NCBI GenBank assembly: GCA_027491085.1
Contig: JAIXWW010000006.1
Coordinates: 1 to 64,000, forward strand
Source of the DNA: Bacteroidota bacterium
GTDB taxonomy: Bacteria; Bacteroidota; Bacteroidia; UKL13-3
Length of the DNA stretch: 64,000 bases
Reading direction: 5' to 3'
Shown: positions 7,919 to 17,900 of the stretch, in pieces
How positions within the stretch are numbered: the stretch's first letter is position 1
Layout: the number at the start of each line of letters is the position of its first letter
Translations under genes and position numbers: made by a program
Notes under the pieces: model-generated
Told to the model about the DNA's origin: nothing
Database searches by the model: none
The model's input: the letters and a program-made list of their open reading frames with translations, nothing else

Positions 7919-8326
7919 TCCATTTATTGCTAAATAGACACACTTTTATAAAAAGGTTGCCTCGTAACTTCTTGTTTTTTAAAAAAAACAAAAAAATTAA
8001 TAAAAAGATTTGACAATGAAGAATTTAATAAAGTCAGGATTATTCAACAATATTTTAAATTTCCATTGCAAGCTTATTTCAATTCGTGAAACAACAAATA
8101 TTATTGTTCCACAACTATTTTATTAACTATTAGCACTCTGCAAAACCAAAGCTCAGTTATCAACACACATGTTGACAAGGAGTGCATATGTTACCTTGCC
8201 AAATGGCGTTATTTGGTTAGAAGAAAACTTAAAAATAATTGGTGTTTATTTAAAAACCAATTGGTTAAATACTAAATATTTTAATTTCAAAAAAAAATAT
8301 AAAATTACGTTGAACAAATACTTAGC
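7919..8326. other. Divergent intergenic region between the ECF sigma gene and parA
   Basis: It holds the ECF-type promoter at 7935-7960 and several inverted repeats. These are parS-like half sites GTGAAACAA and TTGTTCCAC (8086-8094, 8104-8112), TCAACA-N4-TGTTGA at 8160-8175, CCAAAT-N6-ATTTGG near 8199 and AATTGGT/ACCAATT near 8238. I see no clear housekeeping promoter for parA. Confidence 0.5.
7935..7960 (-). promoter_or_regulatory. ECF-type promoter of the sigma operon
   Basis: Read on the minus strand, GCAACC (with the AAC core) is followed after 16 bases by GTCTA. This fits the -35 AAC and -10 GTC elements of ECF promoters and differs from the housekeeping promoters in this window. It suggests the sigma factor transcribes its own operon. 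Confidence 0.6.
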
Positions 8327-9139
8327 ATGGCAAAAATAATAGCAATAGCAAATCAAAAAGGTGGAGTTGGAAAAACTACAACTGCCATTAATTTATCGGC
8401 AAGTTTAGCAGCTTTAGAGTTTAAAACTTTATTGGTTGATGCTGACCCTCAGGCAAATTCGGCTTCGGGTACAGGATTTGATCCACGTGAAGTTTCAACT
8501 GGTTTGTACGAAGTGATGGTTAATGAGACTCCAACCTCTAATGCAATAGTTCATACGGAGCTGCAATACATGGATTTACTCCCTTCAAATATCGACTTGG
8601 TTGGTGCTGAAATTGAATTGGTTAATTTACCTAACAGAGAAAAGTTGTTAAAATTTGCATTAGATTCTATTAGAAAAGATTACGATTTTATCATTATTGA
8701 TTGCTCGCCAAGTTTAGGTTTAATTACCACCAATGCTTTAGTAGCTAGCGATAGTGTTATAGTTCCAGTTCAGTGCGAGTATTTTGCACTAGAGGGTTTA
8801 GGTAAATTACTAAACACCATTAAAATTGTACAACAAAGTTTAAATACCAATTTACAAATTGAAGGTATATTATTAACCATGTACGATATGCGTTTACGCT
8901 TAAGTAACCAAGTGGTTGAAGAGGTTAAAATGCATTTTCAACAATTGGTTTTTGATACCATTATTCAACGTAATACTAAGTTAAGCGAGGCTCCAAGTTT
9001 TGGTAAACCTGTAATTCTTCATGATGCAGAAAGTCGTGGCTCTATTAATTACATGAATCTTGCAAAAGAATTATTAGCAAAAAATGGCTTAATTGAGGGT
9101 TTTAATAATCCAAATTCAGACACACAATCGTTAAATTAG
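8327..9139 (+). CDS. parA: Chromosome partitioning ATPase ParA (Soj)
   Basis: A 270-residue Walker-type ATPase. The deviant Walker A KGGVGKTT lies at residues 11-18 with its signature Lys, followed by VDADPQAN (switch) and DFIIIDCSPS (Walker B). It dimerises with ATP on DNA and, with ParB, moves origin regions. The length and the lack of an N-terminal HTH extension place it with chromosomal ParA. parB follows after 30 nt. The start AUG is preceded by an A-rich leader without Shine-Dalgarno sequence. Confidence 0.94.
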   Translation: MAKIIAIANQKGGVGKTTTAINLSASLAALEFKTLLVDADPQANSASGTGFDPREVSTGLYEVMVNETPTSNAIVHTELQYMDLLPSNIDLVGAEIELVNLPNREKLLKFALDSIRKDYDFIIIDCSPSLGLITTNALVASDSVIVPVQCEYFALEGLGKLLNTIKIVQQSLNTNLQIEGILLTMYDMRLRLSNQVVEEVKMHFQQLVFDTIIQRNTKLSEAPSFGKPVILHDAESRGSINYMNLAKELLAKNGLIEGFNNPNSDTQSLN

Positions 9140-9169
9140 TAGTCAAAAAAAGTAGTAGAAAGATATAAA

Positions 9170-10081
9170 ATGAGTAACCCACGCAGAAACGCATTAGGAC
9201 GAGGATTAAGTGCATTACTTGAAAATGCCGCAACTGATATTACAACAACCGAATCGAAGCCGGTTAATTCTATTAGCGAAGTTCCTATTTCGCAAGTAGA
9301 AGCAAATCCCTTCCAACCCAGAACGGATTTTAAAGAAGAAGAATTAAACGAATTAGCAGAAAGTATTAAGGTACATGGAGTAATTCAACCTATTACTGTT
9401 CGTAAAATTGGATTTGATAGGTACCAATTAATTAGTGGAGAACGCAGAACGCGCGCCTCTCGAATTGCAGGTTTAGAAAAAATTCCGGCATATATTCGCT
9501 TAGCTGATGATCAAGGAATGCTAGAAATGGCATTGATTGAAAATATTCAACGCGAAAATTTAAACGCTATGGAAGTGGCTTTAAGTTACAAACGTCTTAT
9601 GGATGAATGTAAATTAAACCAAGAGGAATTAGGCGATAGAGTAGGTAAAAACCGCAGTACAGTTAATAATTACATGCGTTTATTAAAACTGCCTGATAAT
9701 ATTCAAGCAGCCTTAAGAGATGATAAAATTTCGATGGGTCACGCACGTGCCATAATAAACATTGACAATGCAGATGAACAGCAATATTTATTCAATGAAA
9801 TGGTTTTAAAAGATTTATCGGTGCGCCAGGTAGAAGCTCTGGTGCGCGAGGCTAGTGAAAGAGCAAAACAAGATCAATCACTAATTGAAGATGAAAAACC
9901 TAAAAGCAAAAAAGTTTCAAAACTACCTTTAAGTGAAGTAGTAACTGAGTTTCAAAAACTATTAACTGATAAATTTGGTAATAAGGTAAAAATTACCAAT
10001 GATGAAAAAGGAAAAGGAAATATTACTATTCCTTTTAAATCTGAAGCCGATTTGAATAAAATTTTAGATATGCTATCGTAA
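9170..10081 (+). CDS. parB: ParB/Spo0J/Noc family partition protein
   Basis: A 303-residue ParB CTPase and centromere-binding protein. The N-terminal RNALGRGLSALL tail stimulates ParA. The CTP-binding domain shows NPFQPR and GERRTRA at about 47 and 93. The HTH domain contains NQEELGDRVGKNRSTVNNYMR at about 147-167, and a C-terminal dimerisation segment ends at 303. It forms an operon with parA closed by a strong terminator at 10094. A perfect canonical parS was not found in the window. Confidence 0.94.
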   Translation: MSNPRRNALGRGLSALLENAATDITTTESKPVNSISEVPISQVEANPFQPRTDFKEEELNELAESIKVHGVIQPITVRKIGFDRYQLISGERRTRASRIAGLEKIPAYIRLADDQGMLEMALIENIQRENLNAMEVALSYKRLMDECKLNQEELGDRVGKNRSTVNNYMRLLKLPDNIQAALRDDKISMGHARAIINIDNADEQQYLFNEMVLKDLSVRQVEALVREASERAKQDQSLIEDEKPKSKKVSKLPLSEVVTEFQKLLTDKFGNKVKITNDEKGKGNITIPFKSEADLNKILDMLS

Positions 10082-10093
10082 TTGATTCTATAT

Positions 10094-10125
10094 AAAAAGC
10101 CAACTTTAATAAAGTTGGCTTTTTT
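10094..10125. terminator. Bidirectional terminator between parB and the MBL hydrolase gene
   Basis: The stem AAAAAGCCAACTTT pairs with AAAGTTGGCTTTTT around an AAT loop. T runs on both strands serve parB (plus) and the gene ending at 10128 (minus). Confidence 0.85.
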
Positions 10126-10127
10126 AT

Positions 10128-11282
10128 CTAAAACTCCCACCAAATGCTGTCAGGATAATTTTCATTAATTGTAATTACTTCTCCAATCAATGGCGTTGTT
10201 ATAGGCATATTCATTTCTTTGGCCCTAGCTGTTACTTTTTTTATAGGCTCATTCCAAGGATGCAAAGCCAAAGTAAATTTACTCCAATGTACGGGCATTA
10301 ATACGTTAGCTTTTAAATCAATGGCAGCTTGAACCACCTCTTCAGGCATCATGTGAATATAACCCCACATTTTATTGTATTGACCACATTCTAATATAGC
10401 CAAATCAAAGGGACCATATTTTTGTCCAATTTCCTTAAAATGAGTATCAAATCCACTATCCCCTCCTAAAAATATTTTTTCGGTGGGAGTTTGTAAAATA
10501 TATGAAGCCCATAAACTTTGATTTCTTTTGAATTTCCTGCCCGAAAAATGACGACTTGGAGCAGCCGTTAGAATTACATTATCGGTAACTTTTATTGAGT
10601 CCCACCAATCAAATTCAGTAATAAGCGAGTCGTTAATACCCCATAAATTTAAATGTGCCCCTGCCCCTAGCGAAGTATAAAAATGTTTAGTTTTATTTTT
10701 TAGTTCTGTTATCGTTTTATAATCCATATGATCGTAATGATCGTGTGTAATGATAACCAAATCTATTTGAGGGAAATCGCTTATTTTATATTCATTGCTA
10801 CCGCTAAAATTTTTTCCAAAAAAACTAACAGGCGAAGCATTGCCACTAAAAACAGGATCTACCAAAACAGTCAAACCATTGGTTTTTATTAAATAACTTG
10901 AATGTCCAAACCAAATAATTTGAGTTTTATTAGTTTCAAGATTATTTAAATTGGTTTTTACAAAAGGTAATGAATGTGGTGGTTCCGTGTTTTTGGGTTT
11001 ATTTAAATACGCTTTTAAAATATCCCAGTAACTAGTGCCTTCTGTTAAATCAGGCGTAAAATGTTGGTTTTGGAAAGATCCATCTCGGTAATTGGGTGAC
11101 TTTTTTATTCGTTCCAATCTGGTTCCAGTTGGCAATTGTCCAAATTGTTTTTGTTCTAAAAACAAATAGCTTCCTGTTGATAAACTAAGTAAAATTGCAA
11201 TAAATATTATCATCCGTTTTTTTGTTTTTGACACTTGTTTAATGTTTAATAATTTACAAATGAAACCAATTATTAGTTTCAA
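10128..11282 (-). CDS. NAPE-PLD-like metallo-beta-lactamase fold hydrolase
   Basis: A 384-residue membrane-anchored hydrolase. One hydrophobic segment at about 24-41 (MIIFIAILLSLSTGSYLFL) may be an anchor, and a start at that Met is possible. The MBL fold shows WFGHSSYLI, the metal motif THDHYDHMD, APSRHFSGR, the GGDSGFD acid and MPVHWSKF. This order matches the N-acylphosphatidylethanolamine phospholipase D group (UlaG/NAPE-PLD relatives). Lipid phosphodiesterase activity is a family-level guess; the substrate is unknown. It is transcribed towards parB and shares its terminator. Confidence 0.78.
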   Translation of the reverse strand: MKLIIGFICKLLNIKQVSKTKKRMIIFIAILLSLSTGSYLFLEQKQFGQLPTGTRLERIKKSPNYRDGSFQNQHFTPDLTEGTSYWDILKAYLNKPKNTEPPHSLPFVKTNLNNLETNKTQIIWFGHSSYLIKTNGLTVLVDPVFSGNASPVSFFGKNFSGSNEYKISDFPQIDLVIITHDHYDHMDYKTITELKNKTKHFYTSLGAGAHLNLWGINDSLITEFDWWDSIKVTDNVILTAAPSRHFSGRKFKRNQSLWASYILQTPTEKIFLGGDSGFDTHFKEIGQKYGPFDLAILECGQYNKMWGYIHMMPEEVVQAAIDLKANVLMPVHWSKFTLALHPWNEPIKKVTARAKEMNMPITTPLIGEVITINENYPDSIWWEF

Positions 11283-11331
11283 TTAAACCTTAGTTTTATA
11301 ATATCAGCCGAATAATTATATAGACGGAAAA

Positions 11332-11907
11332 TTATCGATACAAATTATTTTCGTCTATAAATTCTTTAACAACTTTTGGCACCAAATACCTAATTGATTT
11401 ACCTGCTTGCAATGTTTCTCTGATATAAGTAGATGAAATATTGAGTAAAGGAACCTCGTATAAACTTATTTTTTTGTGGTTGGCTAATAATGGATTTTCA
11501 TGAAATCCCGCTCTGCGGTAAACGAATAGCTGATAGTTTTCTAAAATACTTTCGTAGTTTTTCCATAAATGAAAACTCTGCAAATTATCGCCACCAATAA
11601 TGGGAGTAAATTGGTGTTCAGGATATTTTTCGACAATCGTTGTTAAAGTTAAATAGGTGTAATTGGGTTTGGGCATTCCAAATTCAATATTGCATGCTTC
11701 AAATCTGTTATCATCGGCAATGGCCATTTCTATCATTTTTAAACGCAAATTTTCATCCAATAATTCATCATTTACTTTAAATGGATTTTGCGGACTTACC
11801 ACAAACCAAATTTTATCCAACTCGGTATATTCTACCATGTAATTGGCTATTAATAAATGCCCTGTATGAATGGGATTAAACGACCCAAATAACAAACCTA
11901 TTTTCAT
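11332..11907 (-). CDS. nadD: Nicotinate-nucleotide adenylyltransferase
   Basis: A 191-residue nucleotidyltransferase that makes nicotinate adenine dinucleotide from NaMN and ATP. The GSFNPIHTGH motif at residues 8-17 contains the HxGH ATP-binding histidines, and ISSTYIRE near residue 157 is the second nucleotide motif. It begins 3 nt after gmk; yicC-gmk-nadD is a common Bacteroidota order. Confidence 0.93.
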   Translation of the reverse strand: MKIGLLFGSFNPIHTGHLLIANYMVEYTELDKIWFVVSPQNPFKVNDELLDENLRLKMIEMAIADDNRFEACNIEFGMPKPNYTYLTLTTIVEKYPEHQFTPIIGGDNLQSFHLWKNYESILENYQLFVYRRAGFHENPLLANHKKISLYEVPLLNISSTYIRETLQAGKSIRYLVPKVVKEFIDENNLYR

Positions 11908-11910
11908 TAT

Positions 11911-12474
11911 CTATTTTGCTATAAAGTCATTTACTAATTGTTCTGCTTTTTGCAATGCTTCAGGTAAATTTTCGTTTAATAACACCGTTTCAAACTTATT
12001 TTCGTAAGCCAATTCCAACACAGCTTTACCAATTCTAACTTGCAAGGTTTCTTCAGTTTCGGTAGAACGTTCTTTTAACCTTTGCGCCAAAATTTCCACA
12101 CTTGGTGGTTTTACAAAAATGGCCAAGGCTTTATCTTCAAAGTGCTTTTTAAGGTTCAATCCACCTACTACATCTACATCAAAAATCACTACTTTACCTT
12201 CAGCCCAAATCCTATCAATTTCAGACTTTAAAGTACCGTAAAAATTACCTCCATACACCTCTTCGTACTCTAAAAACTCTCCATGAACCAGTTTGTTTTT
12301 AAAATCTTCGTGAGTTAAAAAATAATAATCTTTACCGTGCACTTCATTGGCTCTTTGCGCGCGTGTACAAGCTGATACTGAAAAAGCCAACTGCTTATTT
12401 ACACTTAATAAATGTTTTACAATGGTGGTTTTTCCGCTGCCACTTGGCGCACAAAATATAATTACTTTATTCAT
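11911..12474 (-). CDS. gmk: Guanylate kinase
   Basis: A 187-residue P-loop kinase that phosphorylates GMP/dGMP to the diphosphate. APSGSGKTT at residues 9-17 is the P-loop. SACTRAQRANEVHGKDYYF is the GMP-binding region, and VIFDVDVVGG the Walker B-like strand. Full family length. It lies between yicC and nadD on the same strand. Confidence 0.94.
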   Translation of the reverse strand: MNKVIIFCAPSGSGKTTIVKHLLSVNKQLAFSVSACTRAQRANEVHGKDYYFLTHEDFKNKLVHGEFLEYEEVYGGNFYGTLKSEIDRIWAEGKVVIFDVDVVGGLNLKKHFEDKALAIFVKPPSVEILAQRLKERSTETEETLQVRIGKAVLELAYENKFETVLLNENLPEALQKAEQLVNDFIAK

Positions 12475-12590
12475 TTATTCTATTCTATATCTCCAGCAGA
12501 TTTCGCAGATAAACGCAGAAATTGCCGGTTACTTTAATTATTATTTTAACAAATCAATCAAATTTTCTTTGAAATCTTTGGCTAAAGTAC

Positions 12591-13472
12591 TTAGCAAATA
12601 TTATTGATTTGTTCCTTAATTTTCTCTAATTCATCTTTCATTTCTACCACCAATCGCTGCATATTGCTATCGTTGCTTTTGCTACCAATGGTATTGATTT
12701 CTCTGCCCATTTCTTGAGCTATAAAACCTAATTTTTTACCATTAGTATCTTGTTTTAAAGTTTCTAAAAAGAAAGTGCAATGCTCGGTTAACCTCGATTT
12801 TTCCTCGTTAATATCTAGTTTTTCAATATAATAAATCAACTCTTGTTCAAAACGATTTTTATCAATTAAATCGGTTTGTAAGCTACTTAATTCCTTAGCA
12901 ATTTTGGCTCTTACATTTTCAATTCTTGCAGTTTCAAAAGGTGCTAACGCAATCAATTTACCTTGAATACTTTGGCATAAATTAACCAATTCAGTAGCTA
13001 AAATTTCACCTTCGCGTGTTCTAAATTTATTAAACTCAACCAAGGCATTGTTAACAGTATTCACAATTATTTTCCAATCATCTTCATTGGTGCCTTCATC
13101 TTCCTTACTTTGAATAATTCCAGGAAAATCAAAAATTGATTTAAATAGCTGACTACTTGGTATATTAGTTTGAGAAGAAAGGTTGTTTATTTGAGTTAAA
13201 TAAAATTTCGCCACATCTTGATTGATGGGCAAATATGAATCGTTGGTATTTTTGTTTGTAATATTGATACTAATGCTAATACTGCCTCTTTCTAGCTTTT
13301 TCGATAAATCATTGCGCAGCTCCAACTCCTTATTTTGCAAATTGCGGGGCATACGAATATTAATATCTAAAAACTTACCATTTAAAGCTTTAATATCTAC
13401 TTTGCATAAAAATTGGTCTGTATCGGTTTCAGCTTGCCCAAAACCCGTCATTGATTTTATCATATTTTTCAA
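12591..13472 (-). CDS. yicC: YicC/YloC family endoribonuclease
   Basis: A 293-residue protein with the conserved N-terminus MIKSMTGFGQ, which argues for a start at the fourth residue (13463) rather than the first Met. The C-terminal half carries the DUF1732 motif, including EKSRLTEHC and IAQEMGREINTIGSKSND. E. coli YicC is an RNase acting on RNA including the sRNA RyhB. A 116-nt gap to gmk contains the dispersed word repeat GCAGATTTCGCAGATAAACGC. Confidence 0.9.
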   Translation of the reverse strand: MKNMIKSMTGFGQAETDTDQFLCKVDIKALNGKFLDINIRMPRNLQNKELELRNDLSKKLERGSISISINITNKNTNDSYLPINQDVAKFYLTQINNLSSQTNIPSSQLFKSIFDFPGIIQSKEDEGTNEDDWKIIVNTVNNALVEFNKFRTREGEILATELVNLCQSIQGKLIALAPFETARIENVRAKIAKELSSLQTDLIDKNRFEQELIYYIEKLDINEEKSRLTEHCTFFLETLKQDTNGKKLGFIAQEMGREINTIGSKSNDSNMQRLVVEMKDELEKIKEQINNIC

Positions 13473-13649
13473 AAAAAAGAAAGCGAAAGTAGGTTAAATT
13501 TGTGAATTATGATTTATGATTTGTGAAGTTCACTATAAGTATTGAATTCATTAGCATCAAGACAAAAATCAAAACTCAGCAATCAAAAATCAAAACTCAC
13601 TTAATCTTTTAATCATGCAATCTTTCAATTTAGTTTATATTTGCCTTTC

Positions 13650-14015
13650 ATGAAATCAATAATTTTTGTAGCCCTTGGAGGTGCTTTGGGAGCGGTTTTA
13701 CGCTATTTGTTTTCTGTATTGTTAAAAGATTATACCCAAGTACAGTTTCCAATTAACACTTTTTTGGTAAATGCCATAGGCTGCTTTTGCATTGGTTTGT
13801 GTTATGCTTTATTTTTAAACAATAATCATTTCGATACCATCAAATTGCTGCTTATAGTTGGCATATTAGGTGGTTTTACTACGTATTCATCATTCGCATT
13901 CGAAACCATTACCATGTTCAAACAGCAACTTTTTAAACAGGCTTTTGCTTATATTTTATTAACCAATTTGGTATGCATTGGGTTTGCATATTTAGGATTT
14001 TCAATTAAAAGCTAA
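13650..14015 (+). CDS. crcB: Fluoride ion channel CrcB/Fluc
   Basis: A 121-residue protein of four membrane helices that exports fluoride as a dual-topology dimer. GGALGAVLRYL near the start and GGFTTYSSFAFE (the family signature with the pore Phe and Ser/Thr track) are present. The ATG at 13650 is chosen; the in-frame TTG at 13641 falls inside a TATATTTG element (13636-13643) that resembles a -7 box, so the message may be nearly leaderless. No fluoride riboswitch is seen upstream. Its stop overlaps the rsgA start (TAATG). Confidence 0.92.
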   Translation: MKSIIFVALGGALGAVLRYLFSVLLKDYTQVQFPINTFLVNAIGCFCIGLCYALFLNNNHFDTIKLLLIVGILGGFTTYSSFAFETITMFKQQLFKQAFAYILLTNLVCIGFAYLGFSIKS

Positions 14016-14938
14016 TGGAAGGAATTGTTGTAAAATCAACGGGAAGTTGGTATGAGGTAATGATACCTAATTTGCAAATCGTAAATTGTCGGTTAAAAGG
14101 TAAGTTTAGATTGCAAGGTTTAAAACACACCAATCCTGTAACCGTTGGCGATAAAGTAAATTTTGAAATGGAACCCAACAGTGAAAATGGGGTAATTTTT
14201 TCAATTGAAAATCGAAAAAATTATATCATTCGTAAGGCCAGCAATCTTTCAAAACAAACACACATTATAGCCAGTAATATTGACCAAGCTATATTAATGG
14301 TAACTATTGCTTTTCCTACTACTTCGTTAGGTTTTATTGATCGCTTTTTGGCTACAGCCGAGGCTTATCATATTCCAACTACTATTATTTTTAATAAAGT
14401 AGATTTATGTACCGATGGATTGGAAGATGTATTGAACGATACCATTCATTTATATCATAATCAAGTTGGGTATAATTACATAAAAACTTCAGTTAATGAC
14501 CAAATTGGGTTAGATGAAGTAAAGGCTTTGTTGAAAGATAAAACCACTTTAGTTGCAGGTCATTCTGGAGTAGGAAAATCATCGTTATTAAACGGAATTG
14601 AGCCTAACTTAAACTTAAAAACGGGCGAAATTTCAAAGTCGAGTTTTAATGGGCAACATACCACCACTTTTGCTCAAATGCATCCTTTAAGTTTTGGTGG
14701 ATTTATTATTGATACACCCGGAATTAGAGAGTTTGGTGTAGTGGATTTAAACAATGCAGAACTATCGCATTATTTTAAAGAAATGAAACCCTATATTGGT
14801 AAATGTAAATTCAATAATTGCAAACACATGAACGAACCTCAATGTGCGGTTTTAGAAGCCATAGAACAAGGTATTATTCCTGCCGAACGTTATCAAAGTT
14901 ACCTCAGCATCATGGCTAACGAAGATGTGTTTAATTAG
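14015..14938 (+). CDS. rsgA: Ribosome small subunit-dependent GTPase A
   Basis: A 307-residue circularly permuted GTPase that checks late 30S assembly. Order of parts: OB fold (1-70), then G4 (FNKVDL), then G1 (GHSGVGKSSLLN) near 180, G2 (GQHTTTF) and G3 (DTPGIREFG). A C-terminal zinc finger follows, with CKFNNCKHMNEPQC supplying the Cys/His ligands. Translationally coupled to crcB by a one-base overlap. Confidence 0.94.
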   Translation: MEGIVVKSTGSWYEVMIPNLQIVNCRLKGKFRLQGLKHTNPVTVGDKVNFEMEPNSENGVIFSIENRKNYIIRKASNLSKQTHIIASNIDQAILMVTIAFPTTSLGFIDRFLATAEAYHIPTTIIFNKVDLCTDGLEDVLNDTIHLYHNQVGYNYIKTSVNDQIGLDEVKALLKDKTTLVAGHSGVGKSSLLNGIEPNLNLKTGEISKSSFNGQHTTTFAQMHPLSFGGFIIDTPGIREFGVVDLNNAELSHYFKEMKPYIGKCKFNNCKHMNEPQCAVLEAIEQGIIPAERYQSYLSIMANEDVFN

Positions 14939-14961
14939 GATTTTAAAAAAATTGCTCTATT

Positions 14962-17900
14962 ATGGCTATAAAATTATATATGAATGCTACTAAATTATTA
15001 CTTATTTTATTGTTTTTCTATTTTAAAACAACTTTTGCAATTGAAGTAATAAAACCCTCAACAATTCAATTTGGTTTTGTTGAAAACAAGGGTCAAATCG
15101 TTGATCAATATAATAAGCCTAACACATCAGTTTTGTATAAATTATCATGTAAGGGGTTGAATGTTCAATTAAGACAAAACTGCTTTAGCTATGAAGTTGT
15201 AAAAAAACAAGTACTTCCAAATACAAAAATTGTTGATACAAAATCGCTGTTAAATAAATTTGATTCAAACAATTTCGAATATAATTTTCATCGAATCGAT
15301 ATTTCATTGGTTGGATCAAATCCAGCACCTACAATCATAGCAGATGAACCTTTTGAAGATTATATCAATTATTATATTACAAATACATATGAGAAAGGAA
15401 TTGTAAAAGTTCAACATTTCAAAAAAATAACATATCAAAACATTTATCCATTTATTGATGTAGAATTTATTTTTAATCAAGAAAAACTTGATCAACCTTT
15501 TAAATACAATTTCATTATTCACCCTGGTGGGAATTTAAATCAAATAAAGTTGAAATACGATGGGGCTCTCAAAACTTCCTTAACTAATAATGGCAATGTT
15601 TTACTAAAAACAAATGTTGGACTTATTGAAGAGAGAGTGCCTTACAGTTATGTTTACAATGAACTTACAGCAACAAAAACAGAGCAAATTGTTGATTTAA
15701 AGTTCAAAATTGATGCTGAAGAAAACCAAGAATTTACCAATGTTTATAGATTTGAAAAAATAAATTATGATCATAGAAAAACATTGGTAATTGATCCAAC
15801 TCCTTGGGCCACTTATTTTGGTTCCGATCAAAGTGAACAAGGTTATGATGTTGTTACAGATTCTATGGGAAATGTCTTAATTGTTGGAAGAACCACTTCA
15901 ACTCATGGTATTGCAACAAATGGTGCTTTTCAAACAGTGTTTGGTAGTTTAACCATGCCTGGTAGTGATGCTTTTATTTTAAAAATGAATGCCAATGGAG
16001 ATAGAGTTTGGTCAACTTTTTTTGGAGGAAATGGAGAAGAATTAGGGCAGAGTATTTCAACAAATAATCAGAATGAAATTGTTATTTGTGGTGTTACCTC
16101 ATCATTGAATATGTTTACCACAGTTGGTGCTTTTAAAACAACATACAGTGCTGGTGTATCAACGCCTGCAGCTTCTGAAATGTTTTTGGCGAAATTTAAC
16201 CAAGCAGGTTTTATTCAATGGTCAACTTTTTTTGGTGGAGTTGGCAATGAAACAGGAGGCAAAGTTAAATTTGATTATGCTGGAAATATTTGTTTTGTTG
16301 GAACTACTGAATCATATAATTTAATTGCTTCAGTTGGCGCCTTTAAAACAATAAATAGTGGAGGCACAAAAGATGCATTTATTGCTAAATTTAATACTTA
16401 TGGCAACAGATTATGGTCAACATTCTATGGTGGTGACTCCTACGATACGGGCAATGATATTTCAATAGATAAATGGAACAATATTTTTTTAGTTGGTACC
16501 ACAAATTCAAGTAATAATATAGCAACCACATCTGTACACAAACCAACTTTAGGTTTAAGTGGTTATGATGCTTTTATTGTAAAGTTTAACGAATTTGGAC
16601 AAAGGCAATTTGGTTCTTATTTTGGAGGAAATAATACAGAAATTGGTAATTCAATCACTGTGAGTGATAGTGGTTATTTATATATTGCTGGTACTACTTT
16701 TTCTAACTTAAACTTAGCAACAGTTGGTGCTTTTCAAACAGTTTCATCTCCGTCAGTTAGTGTACTTGGTGATGGTTTTATTGCAAAATTGGATAGTACA
16801 TGCATGTTATTATGGTCTACTTATTATGGCGATACCTCAGAAGACGTAATCAATGAAGTTGTAGTTAATAAAAAGGGAAATATTTATTTAATAGGAACAA
16901 CTAATTCAAGAGCTGGTTTTGCTTCCAATACAGCTCATCAAAGAACCAGTGGCGGAGCGCATGATGTGCTTGTTGCCAATTTTGAAAATAATGGCAATAG
17001 AATTTGGGGTACTTTTTATGGTGGTACTGGCAGTGATTATGGTTATGGAATATGGGAAGATAAAGAAGAATATATTTATTTTACAGGATCAACTGGCTCT
17101 TCAAATGGAATAGCTACAAATGGAGCATTTAGTTCAGTTCCTGATTTGGGTACAAATGCTTTCGTAGCAAAATTTTCAAACAATGGTGCGCTAAAAACCA
17201 TAAAAAATAATTCATTTTATGATTATCAGTTTATATTTAAAAATTCAATGACTGATTCCTTCATTGGTTCAACACCTACAGATGGTTATGGCGATTTTAC
17301 TTATAAGTGGATAAGTTCAGAAAATGGAAGAGATTCAATATACACTGATGCAATTGGAGTAAATAATTTAGTAAATTATTTACCTGGTACATTAAACAAA
17401 ACAACATGGTACAAGCGAATCGTATATTCAGGAGTAACAACTGATACATCAAGTGCAAAAGCAGTTTTTGTATACGATACGCTGTCAAACAATAAAATAT
17501 TTGCTCAATTAGCTGTTTGTAATGGAGCAAAAGCATTTGTAAAAGGCGAAAACGTTATTGGAGGATTTGGAGTTTCTTATCTTTGGTTAATTTCAACCAC
17601 AGATTCAATAAGTGGATTTTCAATTGCTACTGGTTTAAATAGGGGAACTGATTATATTTTTATACCATCTGCAAACAAAGTATGGTTAAAAAGAGTGGCT
17701 TATTCTTTAGATAAAAGTGACACATCAAATACCGTAAGTATAACTGTTATAAATGCTCCTCACCCTAAAATTGGTTACTTTATAAACAATACAAGTCAGT
17801 GTTTAAGTAATAATCATTTTGTATTTACTGATACTTCAACTGTTAATAGCGGCATTTTAACTAGGAAATGGTATACCAATGACAGCATCTTTGAGACATC

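Noticed and set aside
8168..8338. A 56-codon frame starting before parA and overlapping its first codons
   Set aside because: No homology signs, no promoter or ribosome site, and it overlaps the parA start; recorded as chance.
12347..12607. Plus-strand open frame across the gmk start
   Set aside because: It is antisense to gmk and the gap, with no protein-like composition.
13500..13650. Possible fluoride riboswitch before crcB
   Set aside because: The conserved riboswitch motifs are absent; the gap consists of AT-rich word repeats.
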